From IMG/VR virus record IMGVR_UViG_3300044950_000375, positions 17,509 to 81,508 of that record: 64,000 nt of DNA. One strand, 5' to 3'. This document shows, one piece after another, positions 1 to 8,251 of the stretch. The notes under the pieces were generated by a model. The model had not been told where the DNA came from, did no database searches, and saw only the letters and a list, made by a program, of their open reading frames with translations. Within the stretch, counting starts at the first letter, position 1. The number at the start of each line of letters is the position of its first letter. The stretch comes from a virus. The position numbers and the translations under genes are program-made.

Positions 1-109
1 CTGGCTGGTATTGCACTAGATCAAAGTGCTGTTGCACCAGGTGAGCAATAGCACCTTGTGTGAAATTGGGGTAGTCCTCCTCTAAATATAACAATTTAAT
101 TTTGGTCAT
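1..109 (-). CDS. Partial CDS at window edge, N terminus only, unknown
   Basis: Only the first 36 codons are present; the gene runs off the left edge. Reading the minus strand from the ATG at 107-109 gives a peptide beginning MTKIKLLYLEEDYPNFTQGA with no stop. The start overlaps the last 14 bases of the upstream radical SAM gene, as expected for a translationally coupled operon, and an AT-rich GAGGAGG stretch lies just inside the coding region. The hydrophobic first strand (IKLLYL) resembles the first beta-strand of a Rossmann-like fold, but this is too little to name a family. Confidence 0.6.
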   Translation of the reverse strand, partial: MTKIKLLYLEEDYPNFTQGAIAHLVQQHFDLVQYQP

Positions 110-1316
110 TGTGATAGTTTAAAATATCAGCCAATTCTGGTGCAACGTCACGCAAGTTTTGTTCTCGTTTGCGATCCAAGTCACGTATCTTCATGTTGGT
201 CATAAACCCATCAGTACTTGCACCATTATTCATAAAGTCAATAATGCGATTGAATTCTTCACGGTATTTAGATGGCACTGACGCCGAGCGCAAATGTTCT
301 GTAATTTGCGCCTTGGCCGAGTCTGGCAGTGTGGCAATTGAAAAATACCATGCGTCATGCATGATATTCCAGTACATAAAGTCAAACCGTTGCAGTGCTA
401 TCCAGTGTGCTAGTTGGTCAATATAACGCACATTAAACACATTGACGGTACTACAGCATTGTAAACGTAGGTTGGGCAGAGAATCTTTGAGATATTGAAA
501 ACTTGTAATGTTGTCCAGCACCACAGCCCAATCTGCATTGGTGCGTTGATATTCAAATCTTGCACCCACATCGTCAATTGAGAATGCTACTTCTACTGTT
601 TTAAAATGTCGCCAAATTTCTGGTCCGCGTGTGGGCCATTGTGTGCCATTTGTGTTGTAGTGTATTTCAACTTGATGTGCAATACCACGATCCACAATGC
701 CTTGCAACATATCAAAGTGTTCAGCAATCATAAATGGTTCACCACCGGTGAATTCAATGTAACGTATGTCATTTAAACAGGTGTCAATTTCTGTCCAAAA
801 TGATTGATTTTCTCTGGGCCAAGCGCCGGCACGAAGCATTTGATAGGGAAATGATTTCTTTTTGTCTTCATCAGGCGGCATATCATTGAGCTCTTCTGTG
901 GCAAATTGGCTTGATGACCATGATCCGCATATACGGCATTTTAAATTGCAGATGTTGCCCAGTTTTAAATCCAAGAACATTAAGGGCTTGGCGTCTGCGG
1001 TCCATTCACCTGATATGCCCATGTGCTTCATTCTGTCTAGTGTGTGCATGCGTTTTGACGTGCGTCCTGACCGTTCTTCCATCCAGCATTTTCTACAGGT
1101 CTGTGGTTTCTTGCCTGCTAAAAATTCTTCACGCAGTTCAGTCATTGCCCGAGAGTTTTGTATGCTTGCAAAGTCAGCTGTGAGCAATGAAAACTTTTCA
1201 CCGTTATCATCCGTCAGTTCGTCGTCGGCTAAACAACATGGGCGCACTGTGCCAATGGGCGAAGCTTCTAGGCTAACCCAGGGCAATACGCAAAATTTAT
1301 CGTGTGGTATGTTCAT
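96..1316 (-). CDS. Radical SAM protein with N-terminal twitch/SPASM-like domain (PCC type)
   Basis: A 406-residue radical SAM enzyme. The core motif CNLKCRIC (Cys123, Cys127, Cys130) would bind the 4Fe-4S cluster that cleaves S-adenosylmethionine, and a GGEP motif follows downstream, as in many radical SAM barrels. Before the core lies a cysteine set arranged as FC-x-LPW (Cys9), PCC (Cys27/28) and CRKC (Cys74/77). This is the pattern of a SPASM/twitch auxiliary cluster domain, which is normally C-terminal but is N-terminal here. Its start overlaps the stop of the next upstream radical SAM gene by four bases (ATGA), so the two are probably translated together. The substrate is unknown. The family assignment is secure from motifs; the function is not. 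Confidence 0.88.
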   Translation of the reverse strand: MNIPHDKFCVLPWVSLEASPIGTVRPCCLADDELTDDNGEKFSLLTADFASIQNSRAMTELREEFLAGKKPQTCRKCWMEERSGRTSKRMHTLDRMKHMGISGEWTADAKPLMFLDLKLGNICNLKCRICGSWSSSQFATEELNDMPPDEDKKKSFPYQMLRAGAWPRENQSFWTEIDTCLNDIRYIEFTGGEPFMIAEHFDMLQGIVDRGIAHQVEIHYNTNGTQWPTRGPEIWRHFKTVEVAFSIDDVGARFEYQRTNADWAVVLDNITSFQYLKDSLPNLRLQCCSTVNVFNVRYIDQLAHWIALQRFDFMYWNIMHDAWYFSIATLPDSAKAQITEHLRSASVPSKYREEFNRIIDFMNNGASTDGFMTNMKIRDLDRKREQNLRDVAPELADILNYHNDQN

Positions 1317-2689
1317 AAGTTATATTTTTTAAATTCATCAACCAGCCAGGGAAATACTGTGGGCCAATGTGTGTTACGTCTGTGATCCATTGTATTTAAA
1401 AAATCAAACAACTCTCGTATTTGTTTTGGCTTGGGCCCACCATGTTTACTTTGTTTTGCTATGCCCACAAGATAGTGTTTGCTGGCAATCTCTTCTGGCG
1501 TTTGGGTGGGTTTTAAACTGATTGCAAGATCAAAGTCTTCACAAAATATATCTCCAAACAAATCAATAAACATGTGATCAGGACTGTTAACAGAGTTTTG
1601 ATAGTGATATACTTTTCTTTTAAGATTCCATTGATTTATCTTGTGCAACAAGTCTGGTAATGTCTTTACAGTTAACGGAGTCACAGTGGAAGAAACAATC
1701 AAATTGATCCAAGATTGATCCAGCAAATATTCAAAGTTTCTTTCCCATTCTTGTAAGTTTAAGGGATATCGCACATATTCCTGTGGTGCACCCCAACAGT
1801 CCAGGCTGGCAGTAATTTCAAATTCTCTAATGCTTCCACGGTCAATCAACTTGCGAACTCGTTGCACTATCTTTTGCAGGTATGGCAATCGAGCATTTAA
1901 ATTTGTAAACATTTGCAATTTAAGCTCAGGCGCTGGATACTGCTCAAATAATGTAAGGCATTGTTCTAACTCTGGCTGATACAGTGGTTCACCGCCCAGG
2001 ATGTTGAACACTGTGAGTGTATGCCCGTGCAGTTTCAACCATTCAAATAGTTTTTGTTTGTTGCTTTCGATGTTGGTGCTTTTGGCAAATGCAGGAATAC
2101 CATGCCGCACATTCTCAGCGTCCCATAAACTGCTAAAATGCGGGCCGCAATAAAGACATTTTAAATTACAAGCGTTGTCAAAATACACTTCTAGTATTCT
2201 GGGAGTAACATGTACTGCCACAGGATTCTGATCCAGTTCAGGTGGTGCATGTATACCGGGAAAATCCAAGTTTGTTATTCTATCACTTTGACCACCTGCT
2301 GCTTCAATGTCTTGACAGTAGGTGCATCCTTTTGCAGGCCATTTGCCGTCAAGCATTCTCATGCGATCATCTATTTTGGTAGCTGTGTTATGAAAATCAA
2401 AGTCAGAACCAAATTTATGCCCATTGGTTCTATGACAACTGGCAGTTTGATCAGTGGTTAAAAATATTGTACTCCAGGTCCATTTGAGTTGGCAAGCTGT
2501 GTTGCTCACAATGGGAAAACGTTTGTTAATCAATTTGGATTTGTTTTGAAAACTGACCGGAACATATCCAAATTGATTGATACATTCTGATTGAATTGAT
2601 TCTGGAAGTTGTGTGAAATTTTCTTCAGACTCGCAATCCGGCCACTGTGGGTCACGTACAGCTGAATAAAACTCTTTCCATGTGCTCAT
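1313..2689 (-). CDS. Radical SAM protein with N-terminal twitch-like domain (KW/SCH type)
   Basis: A 458-residue radical SAM enzyme with core motif CNLKCLYC (Cys174, Cys178, Cys181) followed by a GGEP motif. The N-terminal auxiliary cysteines are Cys66 (in ACQLKW), Cys85 (in ASCHRT) and the pair Cys122/Cys125 (CTYC), with the sequence HNT between them. This differs from the PCC-type neighbours: there is one central cysteine followed by His instead of a Cys-Cys pair. The same arrangement recurs in the genes at 3935-5266 and 6306-7703, so these three form a subfamily. ATGA overlaps on both sides place it inside a tight operon. Substrate unknown. Confidence 0.87.
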   Translation of the reverse strand: MSTWKEFYSAVRDPQWPDCESEENFTQLPESIQSECINQFGYVPVSFQNKSKLINKRFPIVSNTACQLKWTWSTIFLTTDQTASCHRTNGHKFGSDFDFHNTATKIDDRMRMLDGKWPAKGCTYCQDIEAAGGQSDRITNLDFPGIHAPPELDQNPVAVHVTPRILEVYFDNACNLKCLYCGPHFSSLWDAENVRHGIPAFAKSTNIESNKQKLFEWLKLHGHTLTVFNILGGEPLYQPELEQCLTLFEQYPAPELKLQMFTNLNARLPYLQKIVQRVRKLIDRGSIREFEITASLDCWGAPQEYVRYPLNLQEWERNFEYLLDQSWINLIVSSTVTPLTVKTLPDLLHKINQWNLKRKVYHYQNSVNSPDHMFIDLFGDIFCEDFDLAISLKPTQTPEEIASKHYLVGIAKQSKHGGPKPKQIRELFDFLNTMDHRRNTHWPTVFPWLVDEFKKYNL

Positions 2690-3945
2690 TTTAATGCTGC
2701 TAATTCTGGAATTGTATCCAGGATGTTTTCCGTTCGTATAGCATCAAGTTCGTTTGTTTTGCGCCAGAATGTATCTATTAGGTGTGTGTTGTCTGTGGCA
2801 TTCATAAAGGTAATAGCTGATTCAAAACCTTGTGTGGCACGATTTAAAGGGTCCTGCCCGTGAAGCCATTGGATATGACTTTGATACAGTGCTGTGAGTG
2901 AGTGTTTGTATTCAGCTGTGGCAATGTCTATTCTATAGTGTACAGGATCTTGCAGGATATTTACATTTAAATCCTGTGCGCGGATCAGACCTTTTTCCAC
3001 CCAGTCACGATGGAAATTGGGCAGGTGCCAGGCATTCATTATGCTCAAGGTAGGTGAAATGTAGAAATCCACTTCAGGGCACACACGCAACATATCACGT
3101 CTGTTCTGTTCTACTACGGCCCAGTCTGTGCCTTTTCTAATGTATTCGCCACGGCTACCCGATGCGTCTAGACTTGCACCCACTGCCACTGATCGAAACT
3201 GTTTCCAGTATTCAAATACACTATTGCCTTTTAAATCAGTGTGTGTGAAGTTTGTGTTGTAGATCAGTCGCACATCAAAGCGTTTGCGACGGACCAGCTC
3301 GTCTAGAATGCGGTAGTGTTCTTCCATCAACAGTGGCTCACCACCGGCAAAGTAGATTTGTTCTACATAATCCAAATGGGGCTCCAGTTGCGACCACATG
3401 TCTGTTTCCGTGCGGCCAGCATAGTTAAGAACTGTGTTGCGAGCTTTCCAGTCACCGCCTGCTAGTTTCACTTGATCTTGATACCATTGTGAGCTAAAGA
3501 TATGCCCACATGATCTACACTTTAAATTGCATAGGTTTGAAAAACGAATATCCCAGTAAGTCATTTCAAATGGATTTTCCGCCAGCTTCTTTATGTGATG
3601 TCCATGATGTTTGTTGGCTGACTTACGGCCTGAAAAGAATCCTGACTCTTCCTGCTCATAACAGCGTGTGCAGGCGGCGTGTGGCGTTTCGCTCAACATA
3701 TCTGCACGTAGTTTCTGCATGGGTGCATCCTGCCATATTTCTGCCAGTGTAGTTGTACGGCAATTGCCCACTATGCCTGGTTTCATTTCAGCATGGCAAC
3801 AGGGATATGCTTCGCCAGTGGGATAGGCGTGTAAATGAATCCAAGGATAGATGCAAAAGGTCTTGGACTCTTTTAATAAGAATTCTTCACGTTTTGTTAA
3901 TTCTGTGGGTCTTACTAGATCTGTTGAGTTGTAATTATAGCTCAT
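2686..3945 (-). CDS. Radical SAM protein with N-terminal twitch/SPASM-like domain (PCC type)
   Basis: A 419-residue radical SAM enzyme. The core motif CNLKCRSC holds Cys139, Cys143 and Cys146, with GGEP downstream. The N-terminal auxiliary cysteines are Cys31 (FCIYPW), Cys49/50 (PCC) and Cys92/95 (CTRC), followed by an EESG motif and SGRKSANKH. It is closest in layout to the gene at 96-1316 and to the plus-strand gene at 44839-46452. It overlaps the downstream gene by four bases and the upstream gene by eleven. Internal TGEAYPCCH spacing matches SPASM-type cluster domains, supporting a second iron-sulfur cluster. Substrate unknown. Confidence 0.88.
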   Translation of the reverse strand: MSYNYNSTDLVRPTELTKREEFLLKESKTFCIYPWIHLHAYPTGEAYPCCHAEMKPGIVGNCRTTTLAEIWQDAPMQKLRADMLSETPHAACTRCYEQEESGFFSGRKSANKHHGHHIKKLAENPFEMTYWDIRFSNLCNLKCRSCGHIFSSQWYQDQVKLAGGDWKARNTVLNYAGRTETDMWSQLEPHLDYVEQIYFAGGEPLLMEEHYRILDELVRRKRFDVRLIYNTNFTHTDLKGNSVFEYWKQFRSVAVGASLDASGSRGEYIRKGTDWAVVEQNRRDMLRVCPEVDFYISPTLSIMNAWHLPNFHRDWVEKGLIRAQDLNVNILQDPVHYRIDIATAEYKHSLTALYQSHIQWLHGQDPLNRATQGFESAITFMNATDNTHLIDTFWRKTNELDAIRTENILDTIPELAALK

Positions 3946-5266
3946 TGTACCATTCTATTAAGTTGGGAAACGCAGTACCAAAGTCTTTATTTCGTCGTTG
4001 ATCATATTGTGTATAAAACTGTTTAAAATCATTTAGCAGTTTGGGCATTTCAAATGCGTCTGAATGCGGAGTTTTCACTACATCTAAGTAATCAATTAAT
4101 CTTTGTAGATGATTGATCTCATGTTCGTGTAAGAATTCACTTTGGCTGTTTTGTGTGAGCCAAGTTTCTAATACTGTTTTGTAGTGTGTTTTTGATGCGT
4201 CTGGCAGTATCAGCGGGCTTTGAAATGATGGAAAGCGCAGAATATTTAATGTGAATGACACAGCATCGCGCCCGTATTCTGTTTTCCATTGCAGTATGCA
4301 TTCCAGCAATTGATCCAGGCTGTCCAGGCACAGTGCGTTAATGGTACACATCACATGTATGCCGCGGAACTGTCCAGAGTCTAGCAGTCTTTTGACAGTA
4401 TTAGCCCAACTGTCCCACTCGAGCCCGTCACGAATGTATTCGGCTTGCAGTCCGACTGCTTCATTTGAAGTGTACAAATCAATTGCCATGCCTTTTGTGC
4501 TTGAGAGCAAACGGTCGATGTCCACTTGTGATCCCAGGTTACTATTGATAGCCAAGCGTGTGCTACTCTTGCCTGAATTTGTTTTAAACCAGTCAATGAG
4601 CCGCCAGGTGTGAGCAGACATGAGGGGTTCTCCTCCGGTGATTCTGAGCTCTTGCAGTGTGCGATGCAGATCCGACTCCCACCACTTAAAAAATGCATCA
4701 ATGTAAGGATTGCTTTCTCCATAATCGTAAAGTTGTGCGTTAGCATGATCATGGGTAAAATGGTTGCGACCATCACTGACCAAGTTCTGGTAAGCTCCGT
4801 TGCGTCGGATGTCTTTAACCCATGTTGAACTGAAAGCTGGATTACAATAGCTACAAGCAAACTGACAAGTGCGATCAAAAGCGATCTCAAGAGTTCTAAG
4901 GTTGACGTCTTCAGTGTATGGTGTATTTCTAGCTTCATTTAGGGCCTCTATGGGATATATCTTTGATTTGTACACACGGTCACTCACAGCATCGCGACCC
5001 ATGTCTTCAATTTTCCAACAGTACTCGCAGCCAGGGGGACGCTCCCCTGCGATCATCTTGCGACGATCTTCTTTCTTTTGATCGGTATTGTGCAGCAGCC
5101 TAGAGTTGATACTGACTTTATCTTTGTCGATCAAATGGGCTGGCGGGTGATGACAACTTGTGGTCTGTCCACTTCCTAACCAAATGGTCGCGTTGTACCA
5201 TTTTGCTGCACAAAAACTGGCTGAGAGAGGGTCTAATACTGTGTGTTTGAATTCTAAATCATTCAT
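3935..5266 (-). CDS. Radical SAM protein with N-terminal twitch-like domain (KW/SCH type)
   Basis: A 443-residue radical SAM enzyme with core motif CQFACSYC (Cys134, Cys138, Cys141) and GGEP downstream. The N-terminal auxiliary set is Cys19 (FCAAKW), Cys38 (SCHHPP) and Cys80/83 (CEYC), with LLHNT between. It resembles the gene at 6306-7703 strongly in both halves (KW, SCxHPP, HNT, CEYCW, SDR, NPY), so the two are probably ancient duplicates. It overlaps both neighbours (four and eleven bases). A long out-of-frame reading frame lies inside it but has no family features. Substrate unknown. Confidence 0.87.
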   Translation of the reverse strand: MNDLEFKHTVLDPLSASFCAAKWYNATIWLGSGQTTSCHHPPAHLIDKDKVSINSRLLHNTDQKKEDRRKMIAGERPPGCEYCWKIEDMGRDAVSDRVYKSKIYPIEALNEARNTPYTEDVNLRTLEIAFDRTCQFACSYCNPAFSSTWVKDIRRNGAYQNLVSDGRNHFTHDHANAQLYDYGESNPYIDAFFKWWESDLHRTLQELRITGGEPLMSAHTWRLIDWFKTNSGKSSTRLAINSNLGSQVDIDRLLSSTKGMAIDLYTSNEAVGLQAEYIRDGLEWDSWANTVKRLLDSGQFRGIHVMCTINALCLDSLDQLLECILQWKTEYGRDAVSFTLNILRFPSFQSPLILPDASKTHYKTVLETWLTQNSQSEFLHEHEINHLQRLIDYLDVVKTPHSDAFEMPKLLNDFKQFYTQYDQRRNKDFGTAFPNLIEWYNEL

Positions 5267-6306
5267 TTGTTTGAGTTGATAAATTGAAAGAATCTCGCGG
5301 GCAACTGGTCCATGTGCTGACGAGCAAACTCTTGAAGATGCTGTTGATTGTATTTACAAATGGATTCCGCTGCCTGGACAAAAGCCCCAAGGTCTTGACT
5401 GCACAGGTCCTGGATAGTGTGGACCATGCGATCCATGCGATCTTGGTTGTTATCTAACTGATCAAATGTTTCATCAATCAAACTGTGAAACGTTTGGAAC
5501 CCAAGGTCACGCAGATCACGATAGAATCCGTAATTGGCCACAGCAACAAACGGGTGGCCAATAGCAAGTGGTTTACACATTTTTTCTGAAAACAAACTCC
5601 ACGGATAGTTATAAACAGTTTCTGTAACTACTGAAAAATAAGTGTCAATATATGGCTCAGGTTTAATGTAAATTTCTCCCCATTCGTTATTGAACAATTG
5701 TGCTTTTACATACCCTGATTCCACAGCAGTGCCGTGATATCTATCAACTTCGTAATAGGCAGGCAACAATCGAATTGGCCTTAGATGATCATCAAGATTG
5801 GTCCACAGAGCACCATCAAGCAGGCCCAATTGCTCCAGCTGATTTAGTATAGCACATCTATGCGGTCGACCGCGACCATTTAGGCACAAAAAAGAATAGG
5901 GTTTTGTGAGTTTGGAAAAGATTTCGGGTGTGCGTTTGCAGGCTTCTTTATTTTCTTCATATCTAAAAGGTTGTGTTAGAAAATGTTCAAACAGCATGCA
6001 ATTGTATTCAGGAGGCATGCGACCACCACCTATCAGTTGAATTTGGCCGCCAAGCACCAGATCTTCAACGCCATATTTTCTTAGGTGCCATAATAAAGTT
6101 TCTGAACCTTCTGCAGGATTGGCAAATATAATTTGACATTGCTCACACATGCTTCTCACACGATGGCCGTTCAGTCGCAGTTGCTCACGACCTATCAAAT
6201 ACGTGGCTCCAGGCACCACAGGTAGTTTTTCAAATTCATAATACAATTCGTCAGCGTAAGGGTGCAAAAACTCAGTGAGCTCAGTGCAAGCGTCAAGATA
6301 AAACAT
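5263..6306 (-). CDS. Unknown phage protein, possibly glycosyltransferase-like
   Basis: About 347 residues, not securely recognised. The C-terminal third contains LFSEKMCKPLAIGHPFVAVA, then a Tyr/Leu-Gly-Phe-rich stretch ending in IDETFD. Motifs of the form SEK-x-x-KP-x-x-x-G-x-PF followed by LG-F-x-TF and DE-x-(Y/F)D occur in GT10-like and related phage glycosyltransferases, so a transferase is plausible but unproven. The start could be the ATG at 6321 or the internal ATG at 6306. I chose 6306 because it makes a TAATG junction with the upstream stop and leaves the same fold. It sits between two radical SAM genes, so it may act on the same substrate. Confidence 0.6.
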   Translation of the reverse strand: MFYLDACTELTEFLHPYADELYYEFEKLPVVPGATYLIGREQLRLNGHRVRSMCEQCQIIFANPAEGSETLLWHLRKYGVEDLVLGGQIQLIGGGRMPPEYNCMLFEHFLTQPFRYEENKEACKRTPEIFSKLTKPYSFLCLNGRGRPHRCAILNQLEQLGLLDGALWTNLDDHLRPIRLLPAYYEVDRYHGTAVESGYVKAQLFNNEWGEIYIKPEPYIDTYFSVVTETVYNYPWSLFSEKMCKPLAIGHPFVAVANYGFYRDLRDLGFQTFHSLIDETFDQLDNNQDRMDRMVHTIQDLCSQDLGAFVQAAESICKYNQQHLQEFARQHMDQLPARFFQFINSNK

Positions 6307-7703
6307 TAACGGTGACTCCAATATTCACATTCTGCCCACCATGACTTCATTTCGGGAAAGGTTTTTAAAAAGTCAGTGCCTCTGCGTCGATCGTGTTCCT
6401 GAAAGAATCTATAAAAGTCTGCCTTGGCTTGGGAATGATCTTTGTCCTGCCCTGCTCGCATCCACGCAATATCTCTATCCAACCGTGCTATTTCGTAGTC
6501 TTTGAATCCGTGGAATGGATCTTCGGGGGTTTCACTCTGTCGTATCATCCAGGCCCACAAGTGTTCCAGCCGGTCGGCATAGGCTTCAGGTAGGATTTGC
6601 AAGCTCTGCCAAGCAGGTTCACGCAGTACAGGTGTGTCAAACCACACACGCTGATAGGTCCGTGAGTATGTGTTACGCAAGCCCAAGATGCCAGCAAACA
6701 AGTTTTCCAAGCTGGTCACTGATAAGTTGTTCATAGTAACAATAAATGTTAAGCTATTGTAACTAGGCACTTCTGTTAGGAATTGATTTACTCTATCCCA
6801 TAGCAGGTCAAAATCAAGTCCGTGGCGCATGTATTCTGCTTGTGAGCCCCATCCGTCTAAGCTCACATACTGCATGAAATGTTCGATACGCCCATCGCAT
6901 AGTTGTTTCACATAGCCCAGATATTTTTGCCATGACTTTTCATCCACAGAGAAGTTTGATGTAACATTCAAATGCAGTTTGGCAGACGGATTGGCCAACA
7001 CATGATCAAACACTCTATATGTGTTTTTATCTAGCAGGGGTTCCCCGCCTGTCATGCGGAAGTGTACAAGCTCGGGATACAGAGTAGGCCACCACTCCCA
7101 GAATGCTTCTACATAAGGGTTATGCTCTCTAACCGGTATAACCCGGCGATCTCCACCAAAATGCCCAGGATCATTGTGAACACGAGCAGTAGGGTAGCCG
7201 CCCGATCGGTCCACTTCTTGTTGCCAGCTGCTAGAGAATTGCGGACTGCAATAACTGCACATGAGATTACACACATTATTAAAATTAACCTCAACGTAGC
7301 TAGGGATAACGTCATTTTCTTCTCCTGTAGAGTTCTGGATCTGTGCAAAGTCCACAGCGGCCCAGGGCTCGCCTGATCGATAGTGTCTATCACTCAGTTT
7401 GTTTTCTGCTTCCATGTTCCAGCAGTATTCACACTCTGCGGGCTTTTCGTTCTGTAGCATCATCACACGTTGCGCTTTCTTGTGCGGTGTGTTGTGCAAG
7501 GATCCAGGATTGGCTGCAAGATTTTCCACAGGTATCTTGTGCAGTGGCGGATGGTAACAGGAGTTGTTGAGTCCTGTGGGCAAGTGCAGGCTGACCTGTT
7601 TCCATTTAGCAAGACACAGCGCAGGTCCTAGATTCTCTTTCATCTGTTCAGCAGAGTTTAAGAAACGACTTTTGTTGTCTACTGTTTCGTCGCCTTTGTT
7701 CAT
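6306..7703 (-). CDS. Radical SAM protein with N-terminal twitch-like domain (KW/SCY type)
   Basis: A 465-residue radical SAM enzyme. The core motif CNLMCSYC carries Cys145, Cys149 and Cys152, followed by SPQFSSSW and a GGEP motif. N-terminal auxiliary cysteines are Cys30 (LCLAKW), Cys49 (SCYHPP) and Cys91/94 (CEYC), with LHNTPHKKAQR between. It is the longest of the five clustered copies and pairs with the gene at 3935-5266. Its ATG overlaps the upstream stop by four bases. It is the first radical SAM gene transcribed in this minus-strand run. Substrate unknown. Confidence 0.87.
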   Translation of the reverse strand: MNKGDETVDNKSRFLNSAEQMKENLGPALCLAKWKQVSLHLPTGLNNSCYHPPLHKIPVENLAANPGSLHNTPHKKAQRVMMLQNEKPAECEYCWNMEAENKLSDRHYRSGEPWAAVDFAQIQNSTGEENDVIPSYVEVNFNNVCNLMCSYCSPQFSSSWQQEVDRSGGYPTARVHNDPGHFGGDRRVIPVREHNPYVEAFWEWWPTLYPELVHFRMTGGEPLLDKNTYRVFDHVLANPSAKLHLNVTSNFSVDEKSWQKYLGYVKQLCDGRIEHFMQYVSLDGWGSQAEYMRHGLDFDLLWDRVNQFLTEVPSYNSLTFIVTMNNLSVTSLENLFAGILGLRNTYSRTYQRVWFDTPVLREPAWQSLQILPEAYADRLEHLWAWMIRQSETPEDPFHGFKDYEIARLDRDIAWMRAGQDKDHSQAKADFYRFFQEHDRRRGTDFLKTFPEMKSWWAECEYWSHR

Positions 7704-8251
7704 ATTGTCAATAGTTGTTGTTTGTAAAGATCATCAATTGGTGCCTCAGCACCATAGTTTTCATAGCAATCCCATGCAAAATCAAACCAGAAATTTTTAA
7801 TATCCAATTCTTTGCGCATGATGTCACCAAAGGGTGTGGTATCTGTAGCAATGTCAATTAGTACATCGCAGTCCCAGTCTTGTGTTTTATAGTAGTCTTG
7901 ATGCCACACAATCATGTCAAACATATGAGATACTTGTTGTTGTTGACTGCAAGGCTGCCAATGATATTTCATTTCTACTTCCCATTCTCTACAAAGACTT
8001 GGTTTCAAATCAAATTTAATTTTTCTTATTTCGTGACCTGGCCATAATCGCTTGATGTTGGCAGTGTTTAATGTATGAGTTATTTGTATTGTATTAACGT
8101 CAAACAATTGAGTTGTAATACAAGTATCCAATGCATATCGTATGGGCATGGAATCATTGTGCATGTGAGCACCACGTTTGCCAAAAAATCGATTTTGCAA
8201 AAACAATTTGTAACGATGGCCTCCGCTGCCCGGATAAAATCCAACAATCAT
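7700..8251 (-). CDS. Unknown protein with glycine-rich N-terminal loop
   Basis: A 183-residue protein with no family I can name. It opens with MIVGFYPGSGGHRYKLFLQN: a beta-strand, a glycine-rich loop and a helix, as in P-loop-like or sulfotransferase-like folds, although the canonical Lys-Ser/Thr of a Walker A motif is missing. The gene at 47462-48262, in the other radical SAM island, opens in the same way (a strand, YPSGG, then GHFINAVL), suggesting a shared family. The rest is rich in Trp, Asp and aromatic residues. It overlaps both neighbours by four bases and so is co-translated with the radical SAM and sulfotransferase-like genes. Confidence 0.6.
   Translation of the reverse strand: MIVGFYPGSGGHRYKLFLQNRFFGKRGAHMHNDSMPIRYALDTCITTQLFDVNTIQITHTLNTANIKRLWPGHEIRKIKFDLKPSLCREWEVEMKYHWQPCSQQQQVSHMFDMIVWHQDYYKTQDWDCDVLIDIATDTTPFGDIMRKELDIKNFWFDFAWDCYENYGAEAPIDDLYKQQLLTI

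Noticed and set aside
862-1332. 156-aa plus-strand reading frame opposite the first radical SAM gene
   Set aside because: It is fully antisense to a gene with intact catalytic motifs, rich in Ser/Cys and without family features.
4381-4938. 185-aa minus-strand frame inside another radical SAM gene
   Set aside because: Same strand but a different frame from a gene with clear motifs; no recognisable domain, so it is a frame shadow.
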